A stretch of DNA of 64,000 nt from Carposina sasakii. Taxonomy: Eukaryota > Arthropoda > Insecta > Lepidoptera > Carposinidae. Under the pieces are notes generated by a model, which saw only the letters and a list, made by a program, of their open reading frames with translations, searched no databases and was not told the origin of the DNA. Both the position numbers and the translations under genes were made by a program. The first letter of the stretch is position 1. Every line of letters begins with the position of its first letter. Positions 42,111 through 55,400 of the stretch are shown one piece after another. The stretch spans positions 7,509,501 through 7,573,500 of the forward strand of contig CP053159.1 in assembly GCA_014607495.2 (NCBI GenBank). The letters are read 5' to 3'.

Positions 42111-43030
42111 TTTCAAAATAAATTCATTGTAGGGTCGGTCTCTTGTTATGGAAAAGTATGTGCACCCTACTCAAAAATATACAATACACAGAAAATGTTT
42201 AAAAAGTAGCTTCAGAAGCAAATATTGGGATTATGAGGATAAGCAACTAACTAAATAAAGTTTTGTGACAAATATTTAAAAAAGCAAGAGTGAATATTGC
42301 CTAAAATTTGCCGTTTAAGTTTTTGCCTAGGGCCATAGTTTGGAAATTCAATTTTGTACTTACGAGTGATATAATAAGTTGGATCCTGGATGCCACACGC
42401 TTCTGCAACCACGAACAATACATTTCACTACTGTATTTATATCAATACCACCAAAATATCTTATTTAGTCCACACAAATATGCGAAGTGATTCAAACAAA
42501 TCGACTTGACATGATTTGACAAAATTGTCATGTGCTACCCAGGGATACCATTACATAGCAACAGAACATTCCTTAAAATACAGAATTTTTGCTACCGCGA
42601 AGGTTTGTTTTACTATATTATGTACACTTTATTTATAATACAAATTACATTAAATACATTTTATTACTCTATTAAATATGTAAACATTTTCAAAACGAAT
42701 CCAAGTTTTTCATGATAATATTATATTTATGCCTTTTTCAACGTCTTTACTTACATTATAGGGTATTTTTTTGCTGTGTAAGGGATCCCTTGTGGGAAAA
42801 CAAGGGGGGGAGGCTGTCATTTTTTCATGTTTCAATTTCTTGTTCAGAGCTTGGAATCCATCCTAAGAGGAGATACCAAATCCCTGGTATAACCATTGTT
42901 TATGACTGAAGACGAGGCAGCATGGTCCAAGACTTTAGCCTGTTTCAACTTATAACACAAGTTGAACGAAACATATAAAAAAAAAAATAACCATTGTTTA
43001 ACTGTGATCACTCGTAAATATTCAACAACT

Positions 43031-43993
43031 ATGGAAAAAACTGAATTTCGTGCCGTTATAAAACATTTTTTTATGAAGGGTTGCAGTGCTGCCACAATAA
43101 AAACTGAACTTGATTCTGTTCATGGCACTAACGCACCAACGTTGCAGACTGTTTATAACTGGATAAATGATTTTAAACGTGGTCGGTCAAGCACATCTGA
43201 TGCTCCACGCTCTGGTCGCCCAATCGAAGTCACTACTGAGGATGATGTTGAAGAAGTCCATAATATTGTACTCGACGACCGCCGAGTGAAGGTGCGTGAA
43301 ATAGCTGAGAACACAGGCATCTCCACTGAGCGAGTACATAAAATCCTGCATGAAGATTTGGGTATGACAAAGCTGTCTGCACGATGGGTGCCACGTTTGT
43401 TGACAATCGAACAAAAACACGAAAGAAAGCGAATTTCAAAACTGTGTTTGGATATGATGAAGCGTAATCCTCGGAATTTTTTGAGTCGATTTGTCACTGT
43501 GGACGAAACTTGGGTCCATCATTATACACCTGAATCAAAACAGCAATCAAAACAATGGATGGCGACTGGTGAACGTGCCCCAAAGAAGGCCAAGACTGTT
43601 TTGTCGGCTGGAAAGGTCATGGCGACAGTCTTCTGGGATGGCGAAGGAATCATTATGATTGATTACTTGGAAAAGGGAAAGACTATCACTGGCCGTTATT
43701 ACGCAGAGTTATTGGACCGTTTTAATGCCTAATTGTTGGAAAAACGACCAAAATTGTCCCCCAAGAAAGTCCTCTTTCATCAAGACAATGCCCCAGTGCA
43801 CACGTCAACTATTGCAATGGCCAAAATCCACGAGTTGGGCTTTGAACTGGTTCCGCATGCTCCGTATTCGCCGGATCTAGCTCCGTGCGATTATTACCTA
43901 TTCCCAAATCTGAAAAGATGGCTTGGAGGGCAAAAATTTTTGACAAATGAGGACTGCATCGCTGGTGTAAACGCCTGTTATATGTTAATCTAG
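43031..43993 (+). pseudogene. Broken mariner transposase (DD34D)
   Basis: From ATG 43031 the frame encodes a mariner transposase: the N-terminal helix-turn-helix pair (TVYNWINDFKRGRSS, REIAENTGISTERVHKIL), then TVDETWVHHY (first catalytic Asp), a TAA stop at 43730-43732 after LLDRFNA, and in the same frame LFHQDNAPVHTS and YSPDLAPCDYYLFP. The last two Asp are separated by 34 residues, which marks mariner proper. The C-terminal ~30 residues and the 3' terminal repeat are missing: after GVNA the sequence switches to an unrelated repeat tail (to ~44110). Inactive through both the stop and the truncation. Confidence 0.92.
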
Positions 43994-44112
43994 GGTGTCA
44001 CCTAACTCCATACCAAATTTTATTAAAATCGCTTCAGCCGTTTTTACGTGAAAGAGTAACAAACATCCATCCGTACTTACAAACTTTCGCGTTTATAATA
44101 TTAATAGGATAG
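43985..44112 (+). repeat. Short repeat tail fused to mariner
   Basis: 'gggtgtcacctaactccata', 'ttcagccgtttttacgtgaa' and 'tttataatattaatagga' form a typical lepidopteran repeat 3' end. It replaces the mariner 3' terminus. Confidence 0.5.
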
Positions 44113-45440
44113 TAGGACTATGTGTTACCGTGGATAAGTAGGATAGATAAGGGTGAATTTCAGCAACCTCGATTTTTTACTAATTACGCTGGCGAAATTT
44201 TATATCCACTTTCTATAACTTTTTTGTATTCGAAGTAACACACACATATGGAACACATTTTTTAAAAACGTATTATTTCTTGAGATATCTGCATTTAAAA
44301 ATTTCAATCGCCACCGATATTATTATCAAACCACCATAATTGTAAATCTCTCCACTGAAATTGATTACAACCAGCGGAATTATAAATACAGGAGAACATC
44401 ATATGAATTACCTATTTATTTATTTTATAAGAACTTGAAAACTTTAGATTTTTTGGTTTATTAGTTGGTAATAATGTTTATCATCATGATTATAGCTTAG
44501 AAACTATGATAACAAATTTAAGGAACACGTTAATAGTTAGAAATATTTTATTACATACTATAAAATGCTTCCTAGTGAGTTTTTTCTTAGCATAAAACGT
44601 AGTGGCCATGGTATCTCCTATAAGATCTCGCAGTTCTGACTACACCATTTCGGAAACCTAGCTGTATTTATTTATATGTACGTAAAAATCTTCGAAAACC
44701 AGAAATAAGGATAATTTCTTTTCACTTGTGAAAATGCACCTCGTTAGCTACCTTTATATATAAGGAACACCCCATCCAAAAATTCACGGTGTCGGAGATA
44801 TGAAAATTTTACGATTTTTTTAAAATCTCCTTTTAGACGAGTAGAATGGCATATAAGAAATGAATCTCATTTTATACTTTGACCTCCCAAAAATCTATCA
44901 ACATGGAATGGTCAAGCAAAATTAGTTAAATGTTTTTGCAAATTAAGCCTCTACTCTTTCAAAATAATATACTGCGTCATGCGTACCCTTTATCAAAACA
45001 AATTCCTTATTTATTAAGCAACTCAAAAAGGTGTAACTTATTATGAGAAAGCTTACCAGCAGCTGACCAATAAAGGTTTAGAAAAATACATTCCGTGGCG
45101 CTACAGCCTATAGCAGTGTTATATTGAGGCAAGCAGAATGTAGAACTCTTCTGTTATCATCAGGCGTACTTGTTCAGGCTACTCGGGTTTATCGCAAAGT
45201 TACTCGGGTTTATTCGTAACTGTTCATTTATAGTAGCAATTTTGGGTGGTTTCCTTGAGGTTGAACTGAAGGCCAAGTCATAATCAATACCACAAAACGT
45301 GGGATTGAAGTAGATAATAATTATGTGCATGAGTACACCTACTTAGGCCAGTAGAACATTCAATATATAGATATTTTTTCTGAGAACAGTTAGGACTCAG
45401 AAAAATATTACATTCTTATTGGTCAGCTATTAATATAGAG
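44113..45440. other. Intergenic DNA without recognised features
   Basis: AT-rich, short unsupported ORFs only. No gene or clear terminal repeats seen. Confidence 0.35.
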
Positions 45441-45790
45441 GGATGAATCTTAAGTGCCTGGAAGAACTTAGTTCATTTAGGAACGGTTCCCTCCCTTCCT
45501 ATGATCTTATAACATCTACTTGTCGATATGTGTACTTATGCTGTCTATCGATTGACCTACAGTGCTCAGACTGCATCAGGAACATCATTAGGTATGCTAA
45601 TCGCCTACCAAAAAGGAACTGGACAGAAAAGTGCCGGCCATGTTAGTCGTTTAGACACCGAAAGATAGACGAACAGTGCAACTGGCTGGATGCTACAGAG
45701 CGGCTGCCTGGGGTAGGAGTAAGACGAGATGGAGGTGGCGGTATGATCTCGATTCGAGTTGAACAGCATCATGAAAAGGCCTTTGGATAG
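45441..45790 (+). pseudogene. Decayed LINE fragment
   Basis: Frames around 45600-45760 read KWAGHVSRLDTER-like and GWMLQSGCLG-like pieces across frame changes. This resembles the tail of RTE-type LINE ORFs. No intact frame. Confidence 0.4.
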
Positions 45791-45799
45791 CAGTAAGAT

Positions 45800-47183
45800 T
45801 CCTATGCTATATATTATAATGTCAGTTCATCACCTTTGTATTTTTTTAATTTGACTACAAACATAGGTTACTTGTTAAAAAAAGTTGTCGCGCCATAGAA
45901 TAGCCTTTTAAAATTCTTATTAGTCAGCTGTTGGTAAGCTTTTTCATAATTATACCTTTTGAATTTAGTTTAATGAAGTGTGCGCATTACGTGAAATCAT
46001 TATTTTGAATGAATAGGAAAAAATATATAAACCTTTTAGTAATTATACTTTGACAATGCCAAGTTGATGTCTGTTGTTTTGTCTCAAATGATTATTTATT
46101 TATCTAGTTGAATTACTGAAATATACACGTATTTTAGTTTTTTTATTCATTTCCATTTAATAATAGGGTGATTTTAAAAACATTACAAAATGGGGCATAA
46201 CCCTGAAGCCGTAATTTTTTTAATGGGTCTTCCTACCCATAAAGGTACAAAATGGGCTGTACTTTTACATCGCAATAGAAATAATACCCGTTTTCCAGTC
46301 ATCCTGTATACAAAAAGACAAAATATAAATTACGGTGACATTATTAAATTACGGTGGCCCTCTTTTTTGCCACCGGAGCCACTGGAGTTGCGACACCGTA
46401 CTTAGAATTAAGTAATAAAGTACAAATTATAACGGACACTATTATTTTAAATGTAATAATTCGTTTGCAATTACGTCGATATATCTAATCTTTAATCATC
46501 TGTAAAATTTCTTTTTAAACAGCCTTTTAGTTTTTTAAATACACATGACACCGTTATATGATAAATTTGTATTCCTGCGCCACCGCAGGATATACTTACG
46601 TTTTTGGCGGGAAAACTGTTAAGTGTATCAAACATCCTTGTACTTGGTATACGACAGCTTGACAGAGCAGTGCGGGGAAAGATAGCTTAGCATCTATCTC
46701 ATTCATTATGATGAAATAGTGTAATGTTCAAAATGCGCCAGCGTTATTGACTTTTTCCGCGGGACATTTTTAAAAAGCTGTTACAGGTACTACCGGGTTA
46801 AGTTAAATTACTGCTCATGGTATACATAAATAATAGTGTCATTTAATGTATTTTTTAAAATATGTATGTATTCTGTTAAATTAATTCACCCGAAAATTGA
46901 AATAGCCAAATTTATTTTTGCAAATGAAGTGGGGATATAGCACCGCAATTAGATTTAGAGCCTTTGATAATTTTTTTAATGCATAAACAAATAGGTTTCG
47001 GTCTTAAGTTTTAAACATTAGTCTAGATCACTGTCTGAACTTAATATTTACCGATGCAAACACTAAAATCGTTTCCCAGCATTTGTTTTGGCATAAACTT
47101 ACTTAATTTGATGTACATATAAAGTATGTATCCCTCGTAAACGGTGGCAACGAAAAAGCAACCTGTATAAATACATAAGTAGG
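45800..47183. other. Intergenic DNA, one unrecognised small ORF
   Basis: A 71-codon frame at 46190-46405 (MGHNPEAVIFLMGLPTHKGT...) matches nothing I know and has no splice context. At 47060-47165 a truncated copy of MITE family C can be seen ('tttggcataaacttactt'). Confidence 0.35.
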
Positions 47184-47185
47184 TA

Positions 47186-48532
47186 CAGTCAGTATCAAAA
47201 GTCGATGAACACATTCAGATATTCAAAACACTATACAATATTTCAAAACAAGATAGGCGCCAGTATTGAATGAACATCATTAAAGTTAAAAAGTCACTGA
47301 ACACCATTTTGTCAAAAATTGCTGATCGTTATAATATCCGAAAAAATCATAACACTCAGTTTATCAAGTCACTGACTGAACAATATAAAATGCTTGTTTT
47401 AGTTATCTAGTGCAATCACGGCTATGTCCAAAAATAACTTGCAATAATAAAAGGCAAAAGTTACTGAACATTACTTGTTTCTTTGGAGATTTAAGCGGCT
47501 CCGATGCTGTCAGCTGTCAGCAACACCATGTACAGCACATCCATTAGACTGCCCACTCTTGCACACTTTTGGAGGTCCAACGCGAATACAGCTCTAGCAT
47601 CGCGCAGTCAGCGATCAGCAGCAGCGTGCACAGCACATCCATTAGACTGCCCACTTTTGCATACTTTTGGAGGTCGAACGCTGATACAGCTCCGGCGCCA
47701 TCAGATATCAGCAGCAGCGTACACAGCACATTCATTGGACTGCCCACTCTTGCACACTTTTGCAGGTCATGCAGATACAGCTCCGGCGGCGTCAGTTGTC
47801 TATTAATAGCAGACTGTCCCCTCTTGCACACTTTTGAAGTCCAACGCGACTACAGCTCTGGCACCGCGCAGTCAGCGATCAGCAGCAGCGTGTACAGACA
47901 TCCATTAGACTGCCCACTTTTGCACACTTTTGGAGGTCCAACGCTGATACAGCTCCAGCGCCGTCAAGTATCAGCATCAGCGTACACAGCACATTCATTA
48001 GATTTCCCACTTTTGCAGGTCAATGCGGATACAGCTCTGACGCCGTCAGCTGTCTATATAGCAGACTGTCCCCTCTTACACACTTTTTTTAGGTCTAACG
48101 CGGACAGTAAAATATATACTCAAACATAAAAAAGTTTATGTCAATGTTATTTCTCTTTGAATTAAACATCAAATCGATTGTTAATGCCAAAATGAAATAT
48201 CTTACATATACAATCTTTCTTTCTTGTCATATTTCGTAGTAAAGAAAGAGAAAACATTTTATTTTGTGTACCTAGTGACTTTTGAAATAAACGATGGTAT
48301 GCTATTTTTGTCAAAAATTTGTTCAGTGACTTTAGAGACGAAGAATATTACGCTTTTTTGAATATTATTTTGTTTAGCGACTTTTGACAAGTGATTGTCA
48401 CCTACTTATGGCCTTTTAAGATAAAGATAATCATTCAATTCTGGCGCTTGTCATGTTGAGCGATTTATGTATAATACGGTGTTCAGCTGTTTTGAAAATC
48501 TAAATGTGGTCATCAACTTTTGATGCTGACTG
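47186..48532. mobile_element. TA-flanked non-autonomous DNA transposon with internal minisatellite
   Basis: Ends 'cagtcagtatcaaaagtcga' and 'tcaacttttgatgctgactg' are inverted repeats continuing imperfectly for ~45 bases, with deeper inverted matches ('attttgtcaaaaatt'). TA on both sides and Tc1-like ends point to Tc1/mariner-type mobilisation. No transposase frame. Confidence 0.75.
47510..48105. repeat. ~125-bp minisatellite, about five units
   Basis: Units contain 'ttgcacacttttggaggtc', 'gatacagctc' and 'gtcagcgatcagcagcagcg'. They are GC-richer than the flanks and lie inside the TA-flanked element. Open frames on both strands follow the repeat and are probably not genes. Confidence 0.8.
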
Positions 48533-49254
48533 TACATACGAGTAGAGTAGCACACTAAAGTTAAACAACAATTTAGGTATAAGCGTGCCTAGGCAATTTA
48601 ATAATTAATTATAATTATTACTTATACTTATGAACTAAAATGTTTAACTACCTACTTAACAAAATAATGTTATCAAGATAAATAGTTAGCTAGTAGATAA
48701 GTAAGAAAATAAATTCAAACAGATAAACATTTCCATGGTATGTAAGTATTTATAATTTTATTTTATAATTTAATGTAGGTACTTAGGTAATCTGTGATAT
48801 GTGTCTACCATGAAGAAGGTATAAAGAAAGAGGAGGTGGGACTATGAACTGAGTCGTGTGGCAATCGTGAGGACATGACGTCATGATAGGGGCGGAACTT
48901 CAGCGCCAGTGTAACGCAGTAGCTGTAATCACACGCTTGTGCTCCGAAATGTAACCGTATTAAAATTACAAAGACACTAGCGCTTTTATTTATTACTAAT
49001 CATTACAAGGTGGTTACTATGTATGTAAATGGGCAGGGCTACAGTGTTCAATGCTCCCCTCGTCCCATACTTCACCCCCGCTCCGCGGCACACTATTTCT
49101 GAATGAAAATATACTTAGCCGCTACTCTTCTTTTATTTCTTCTCCGTGGTATCTCCCTAACATAGGTTATAATAATATTATTAACAGGCCGTTAACAGTG
49201 GCGCTAGTGTATGTGTGACAAACTTAACAAATAATAATTATGTAGATTACAAAG
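48533..49254 (-). other. Aminoacylase 3'UTR and downstream DNA
   Basis: Follows the aminoacylase stop on the minus strand. An AATAAA (tttatt at 49132-49137 on the plus strand) about 120 bases downstream is a plausible poly(A) signal. Left of ~49000 nothing is recognised. Confidence 0.45.
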
Positions 49255-49459
49255 TCAAACATTAGCAACGGCAGGAATAAGTTTCACGTAGATGTCTATA
49301 CCCCTCAAGAATACATCTGCTTTCAGGAACTCATCGTGGTCATGTAGCAGCACAGGTGTGTTGTTCATGGGAGAGAATCCGATGGCGGGAATACCGACCC
49401 GTCGCACGTATCGACTGTCCGTTCCACCAGGGAAAATTCTACAGTCTAATTTTAATTTT
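49255..49459 (-). CDS. Acy1: Aminoacylase exon 9 (stop)
   Basis: Acceptor TTTTTTCGCAG, then [40 protein letters not shown] and [17 protein letters not shown] to ANV, TGA at 49257-49255. It holds H371. The acceptor is fixed by family spacing; a nearer upstream AG (TTCATTCAG) would add residues and break phase. Confidence 0.94.
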
Positions 49460-52400
49460 CTGCGAAAAAACAATCTGAATGAAAAATAATTTATGTTTTT
49501 ATTTAAAATTTAAAAGTTCTTAGCCAAGAGTAGGGCAATTTTACAACCTAATGGAGCTTTATGAATACATCACTGTGGTCTGCCTGTGGGGTACCTTCCT
49601 ACATAGTACATACATAGGTACACCGTGTACATACATGAACTTGAACGTGATATGTAGGTACCTACTAATATTATCAACTAGCGACCCGTCCCGGCTTCGC
49701 ATGGGTGCAATGCTGATCTACTCGTATACCTCGTATAACCTTCCTTTTGAACCACTCTATCTATTGTACCTACTATATTTAATTTTATGTAACATCTATA
49801 TAACCTGTAACATGCAATAAATGAAACTAATCTAATCTATTAAAAAACCGCATCAAAATCCGTTCCTTTGAAAGATCTAAGCATACATAGGAACGGACAT
49901 ATCATTCATCTGAGGGACGGATAGACAGCGGCAAGCGACTTTGTTTTATAAGTAGTGATGTGAAATGTTAACTTGTTGATGTTGGACTTATAGTGATAAG
50001 TAAGATGGAGATTTACAATAGATACGCACAGATCATCAGCTGCCTCTTTAAATGCAACCCAGTAGGGGTTCGTGGCGTCTGTCCTAGTACATGGGACATT
50101 GGGATTCTTCTGTTCAAACTCAAACGATACTCCATCGCCAGCTTCTTGACACCATTGTTTAATCTAAATAGGAAAAGATACGTTAAATAACGTATAAAGA
50201 TGTAAAATTTATTGTACTTACTTATTTTGTACCCAAGAGCTATGTCGTCAACGTACCCAAGCTATTTACAGGATGTAAGTGACACTAGTCAGACAAGTAC
50301 TGAAATTTTACAGTTACTCGTATTAATTGATATCACTTGAAATGCTGAATACAGAACATAAATTAATTTAAGTTATCGACGTCAGTGGTTATTTTCAGCC
50401 TTGTTCACCCCGCAACTTTTATTGTTATTTATATTAAGTACACACTACCTATCATAACAAGATGTTAAATATTGTATTTTGAATAAGTACTTAATTAATA
50501 TAAATAAATAATAGGCAACAAGATATATTTTTTTATTGTAATAAAACACGAGTTCCGGCCGAGTCGGCCGAACATAAATTTAGATATACTTAGGTTAATA
50601 ATAGTTAAATTACTTTCAATGTTACCTTATTCTCAAATTGATCGTGATCCACATCAACAGCCAGTCGTACATCAAAAACTACTGTCAGTTTTTCTGGTAC
50701 AACATTTGATTGCACTCCTCCCTAAAACATGGTTAACTTGATATTACCTAGTTAAAAACATTCTGTTGAATATATTTTGAAATGTTAGGTACACTTAGAA
50801 AAAAGGTAACTTCGTTCGTAGTAATGTATGTACTCACAAATATTTGCGTCAAATTCACAGTTGTTACATCCCCAATTGTAAATTTTGGATTGCTGTCTAA
50901 TATTTTCTTTTGTTCCTGTCTAAGATCCATAAACTTATCAATCATGAATCTAAGCTGAAATGTTAAAAGTGACAATATTAACAATCTCATTTTTATTTAT
51001 TTGTTAGAAACAGTTTGTCGAGAAATGATTATAAGTAGATGGTTCAACAAACATCACATCACACTCTTTAGATGTGTGAACAGTCGGCTGGTCAATTTTT
51101 TTTTTCTATGTTATTGAGCATTTCTCTCAGGCTCTGGGCGCCTTTAATCCCGGCTTATTGGAGGTAGGTACGAGTACAGTCGCAGAAATGAGTGGTGGAC
51201 CAAAATAGATTACCTACTTATTGCTGCCGCCAAACTAACTGTTACCGCCAACATCATTCAATAAGAGGAGAAAAGTCAGCTTAAAGGAGATCTTTAATTT
51301 CCAGAATAAATAATATAAAGTTAGTGGTTACCGTTCCTTGTACAGACAGATAGATAGATTTGTATATTTGCCTTCATAAATAGGTAACTAGTTAGTACCT
51401 AAGTAAGTACCTAGTAAATGTTACGTACCTTTTCACCTGCTGTACTTGGCAGTAAAAGTGATCCGTGACCAGCTTGTCCAGTGCAGTGCACATGTATTTC
51501 TACAAATAAAATTAGACTTAATAAATGATTTTTAACTGTTAGAACAATTTAAAAAAAGTAATTAATGGAAATAATAAAGACTTCTTATGTCCCCTTATCT
51601 TTACAGGTACTCTACTAGTATTAGTAAGTGTCTACTAAATGTGGACTATATTGAAAAGGTAACAATTAAATTAAGCGCAGTAGGTAAGAAAGGTCAGCAC
51701 TAAATTGTATCTTTGGCGAATATAGGTACTGTTGCGGCCAGCTCCCGTTTCAGCGGGTCCGGCCGCAACAGATGGTCCTTCGAGCCGGATCCTTCGGACA
51801 CGAGAAGATATCAGTGCAGAAGATGCCAGTCACCAGATCGCAACACGGAAGGTCTTCGGCACAAGAAGAGGATAGAACATCATCAGAAATGACTTCGGGA
51901 ACGATTTCTTCTGAAGCGACTTCGGGCACCACAGGAACGTCGACTATGGATTCCGCCGGGACGAAGACGACAGGCTCTGGCACGATGGCCAGTGCCGCTG
52001 GTACAGAAGAATACCCGAAGAAAAAGAGCTCTTCAGCACTCACCTTGGTTCCACTCTCACTACTCACCCTCGCTCGCCAAGTCGAAGCGCTCCCGGAAAA
52101 GGGAGCTTGAGGCGCGTGAGGAACTGGTACGTCTAAGATTGATGAGATTGAGGCTGAAGCAGAATTGGCAGAAGCAAGATTGGCTCGTATCCAATGTGAA
52201 GATGAAGAGGACGAGTCCAAATCAGAAGAGCCTGAAGACAGAACGGCGCACGTGCAGGAATGGGTCCGAGTGACGATGGATGTAGAAGAAAAGGAGGGGG
52301 AGCCGATGAAGGAAGCTCTTCCAGCCATCGACGCGCAGCCGCACGAGTCTTCAGGGTACCGAGTCAACGAGTTAGCTGGAGCTATCAAGATGGCGATGGA

Positions 52401-55400
52401 GTCCAGTCCAGTGAGAAGTCTAGCACCGCCACCCAGTTATATGCACGAGTTACCTGCCTTCTAGGGGAACAGCGCGGAATGGCTAGCCTTCAAGAGAGTA
52501 TATGAAGATACTGCACCACTCTTCTTAAGCACTCAGAATATGGCGCGGCTGAGAAGAGCGCTGAAGGGGGCAGCAAGAGAGGCGATCAAGAATATTTTGT
52601 ATTCAGATTCTGCACCTGAAGAAATCATCGATGCACTGAGAAGAAGATATGGAAGACCAGATGCTTTGGTGCTGCACGAACTGGAAAGAATGAAGGCATT
52701 ACCGAAGATCATGGATACTGCGAGGGATGTATGCTTATTCGCCAGCATCGCCAGTGATGGGGTCGCGACGATCAAGAATCTGAAGAAGATACATTACCTG
52801 TATTCGCCAGAGATAAAGGCTATCGAAGAGAAGATGAGTCCTATCATGAAGTTTAGATGATACGACTTGTACTGCACTGTTTGGAGTTCTTTTGAGGTTT
52901 CGGTAGAGTCACATCGCAGTAGTAGCAGACTTCAAGGAAATGTTTCTGCAAATAAGAATAAGAGATGAAGATCGAGATAGCTTGAGATTCCTGTGGAGGG
53001 GCCAAGGACAAGAGGGATCTCCGAAGAAATACAGAATAAAGTCAGTCATCTTCGGTGCGGCATCCTCTCCCAGTACGGCTATCTATATTAAGAATCGGAA
53101 TGCAGCAGAACATAAAGAAGAGTATCCTGAGGCAGCAAGAGCAATCGTGCGAAATCATTATATGGATATTGGAGAGAATAATCATTATATGGAGAGTTTC
53201 GCAACGGTGGAAGAAGCAAAGAAGATTGCCAAAGAAGTGGATACCGTTCATCTGAAGGCTGGGTTTGAATTGCGCGGTTGGGCTTCAAACCATCTAGAAG
53301 TTCTTGCTGACATGAAGACCGAAGAAATGAAGACTGAAATCATGCTGGGTCATGAAGAGAAGACTCTGGGACTTCGTTGGTTCATCAAATAAGATGCATT
53401 GGGGTTTAGAACGAGTCTGCGGAACACTCCAGAAGATGTCATTAACGAGGCCAGAACTCCGACGAAGAGAGAAATCACCAGCGCGATTATGTCAACATTC
53501 GACCCCATGGGATTAGTCTCTCCAGTACTGATACAAGGGAAGAAACTGATGCAAGATGTCTGGAGAAGCGGGGTTGGATGGGATGAAGAGATAACTGAAG
53601 AAGCCTTTGAAACCTGGAAGAAGTATATGAAGAACCTACAGATGCTGCGAGATCTGCATGTTCCAAGATGCATATCTCCGACCAAACTGAGGGGGAGCTG
53701 CAAGTCTTCACAGATGCCAGCGAGACAGCATACGCCGCCGCCGTGTATTGGCGTACGAAGAATGAAGATGGCAAGATACTGGTGTCTCTGCTGGCTGGGA
53801 AGGCGAGGGTGACGCCGCTGAAGCCGATATCGATTCCTCGGCTGGAGCTGCAGCCGGCGTTACTGGGAAGCAGATTGGCTCACTCAGTCGAGAAGGAGTT
53901 GGACCTTAATACGAAGAGGAAGACCTTCTGGACTGACTCCAGTGCTGTACTGTCCTGGATTAAGTCGGACCCCAGAACATTCAAGCCTTACGTCGCACAT
54001 CGCCTGGCGGAAATAGAAGAGACAACGAAGCCTCAAGAGTGGCGTTGGATTCCCACGGTACAAAACCCGGCAGATGATGCGTCGCGAGAGATACCTGAGA
54101 ACTTCAACCAGGCGCACAGATGGTTTACAAGGACCGAGTTTCTTCAGAGAGAAGAAGAATGGCCAGCTCTCAGATCCTTCAAGACAAAGCCTACTGTGGA
54201 AGAGAAGAATGCAGTAGTTGCTGCAATCGCTGGCCCGAAGATGATGACTCCTGATCCACTGAGGTTCTCCAGCTGGACAAGATTTTTTTTTTACAATTAG
54301 CTAGGCAAACACTTGACCGCCATCGTGCCGGATGTTAAGCAAGATGCGGCCTAGGAAAGGACATGTTTGCCTAGAAAGTGCCTATTCACTCTAGCTTTGA
54401 AGAGACCAATATTGTATTGCTCGGGAAATACATCGGCAGGAAGTGCATTCCACTCCTTAGCCGTTCGCATTACAAACGAGATAGCATAACGTTTGGTGTG
54501 ACGACGCCACAACCGGTGCCGACGGGAAATCTGCCAGAAGAACGACTGCGACATGGAGCACACCCCTTTACGTGTGCTGCGGTGGACTACTTCGGCCCAA
54601 TGACTGTGACGATTGAAAGAAGGCATGAGAAGAGGTGGGGGGCTCTATTCACATGCCTCACCACAAGAGCGGTACACATTGAGTTGGCTACCTCTCTATC
54701 AACCAACTCAATGATACTGGCTCTCCGACGAATGGCTGCACGAAGAGGAATGCCCAGCGTGTTGTTCAGCGACAACGGGACCAACTTCGTCGGGGCGAAG
54801 AGAGAACTGCAAGAGGCCATAGAAGAATTGAAGAAAGAAGACACTCTAGCGACCGAAGCAGAGAAGATTGGCGTCCGGTGGAAATTCATACCACCTGGCG
54901 CACCGAACATGGGCGGAGCCTGGGAAGGAATGGTCCGTTCCGTGAAGACAGCCCTTGCAGCGACCCTGAACGAGAAGACCCCAAGAGAAGATGTACTGCA
55001 CACGCTGCTGGTAGAAGCAGAACATATCGTCACATTACTTTAGTACATATTTGCGATTTCATAGTTTATCACGGTTTTGAACTTGTGCTCACAGTAGCTT
55101 CGAGAATATTCCAATTAGAATGAATCTGATTATTTCTTGTTAGAGTTCAGTTTATGCCCTTTCTATTGATATATAACTCATGTATATAGATTGTATAATC
55201 TAGATTTTATTAAGGGCTAAACTTAGCAAGTCGGTAAAATTTTTAAATTTTTTACTTTTCTCCTTTGACAACTTTTTATTGTATGAACTTAGAAATAAGA
55301 TTCTTATATAAGTAGATAGAGCTAAATGAGACCTTTTTAACAATGTATAACATATGTATGTAATGTTTGTTTTGAAATAAATATAGGGCGCGAAAGAGGT

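Noticed and set aside
46190..46405. 71-codon ORF MGHNPEAV... as a small gene
   Set aside because: No family resemblance, splice signal or codon evidence; surrounded by decayed repeats.
47504..48129. 186-codon and 100-codon ORFs with PLLHTFGG-like repeats
   Set aside because: They arise from the GC-rich minisatellite and are open on both strands; no start, splice or family support.
49460..49473. Using the upstream acceptor TTCATTCAG for the last aminoacylase exon
   Set aside because: It would add residues absent from the family and shift phase relative to the preceding donor; TTTCGCAG restores both.
52533..52775. Antisense ORFs within the BEL element
   Set aside because: Shadows of GC-rich gag and RT remnants.
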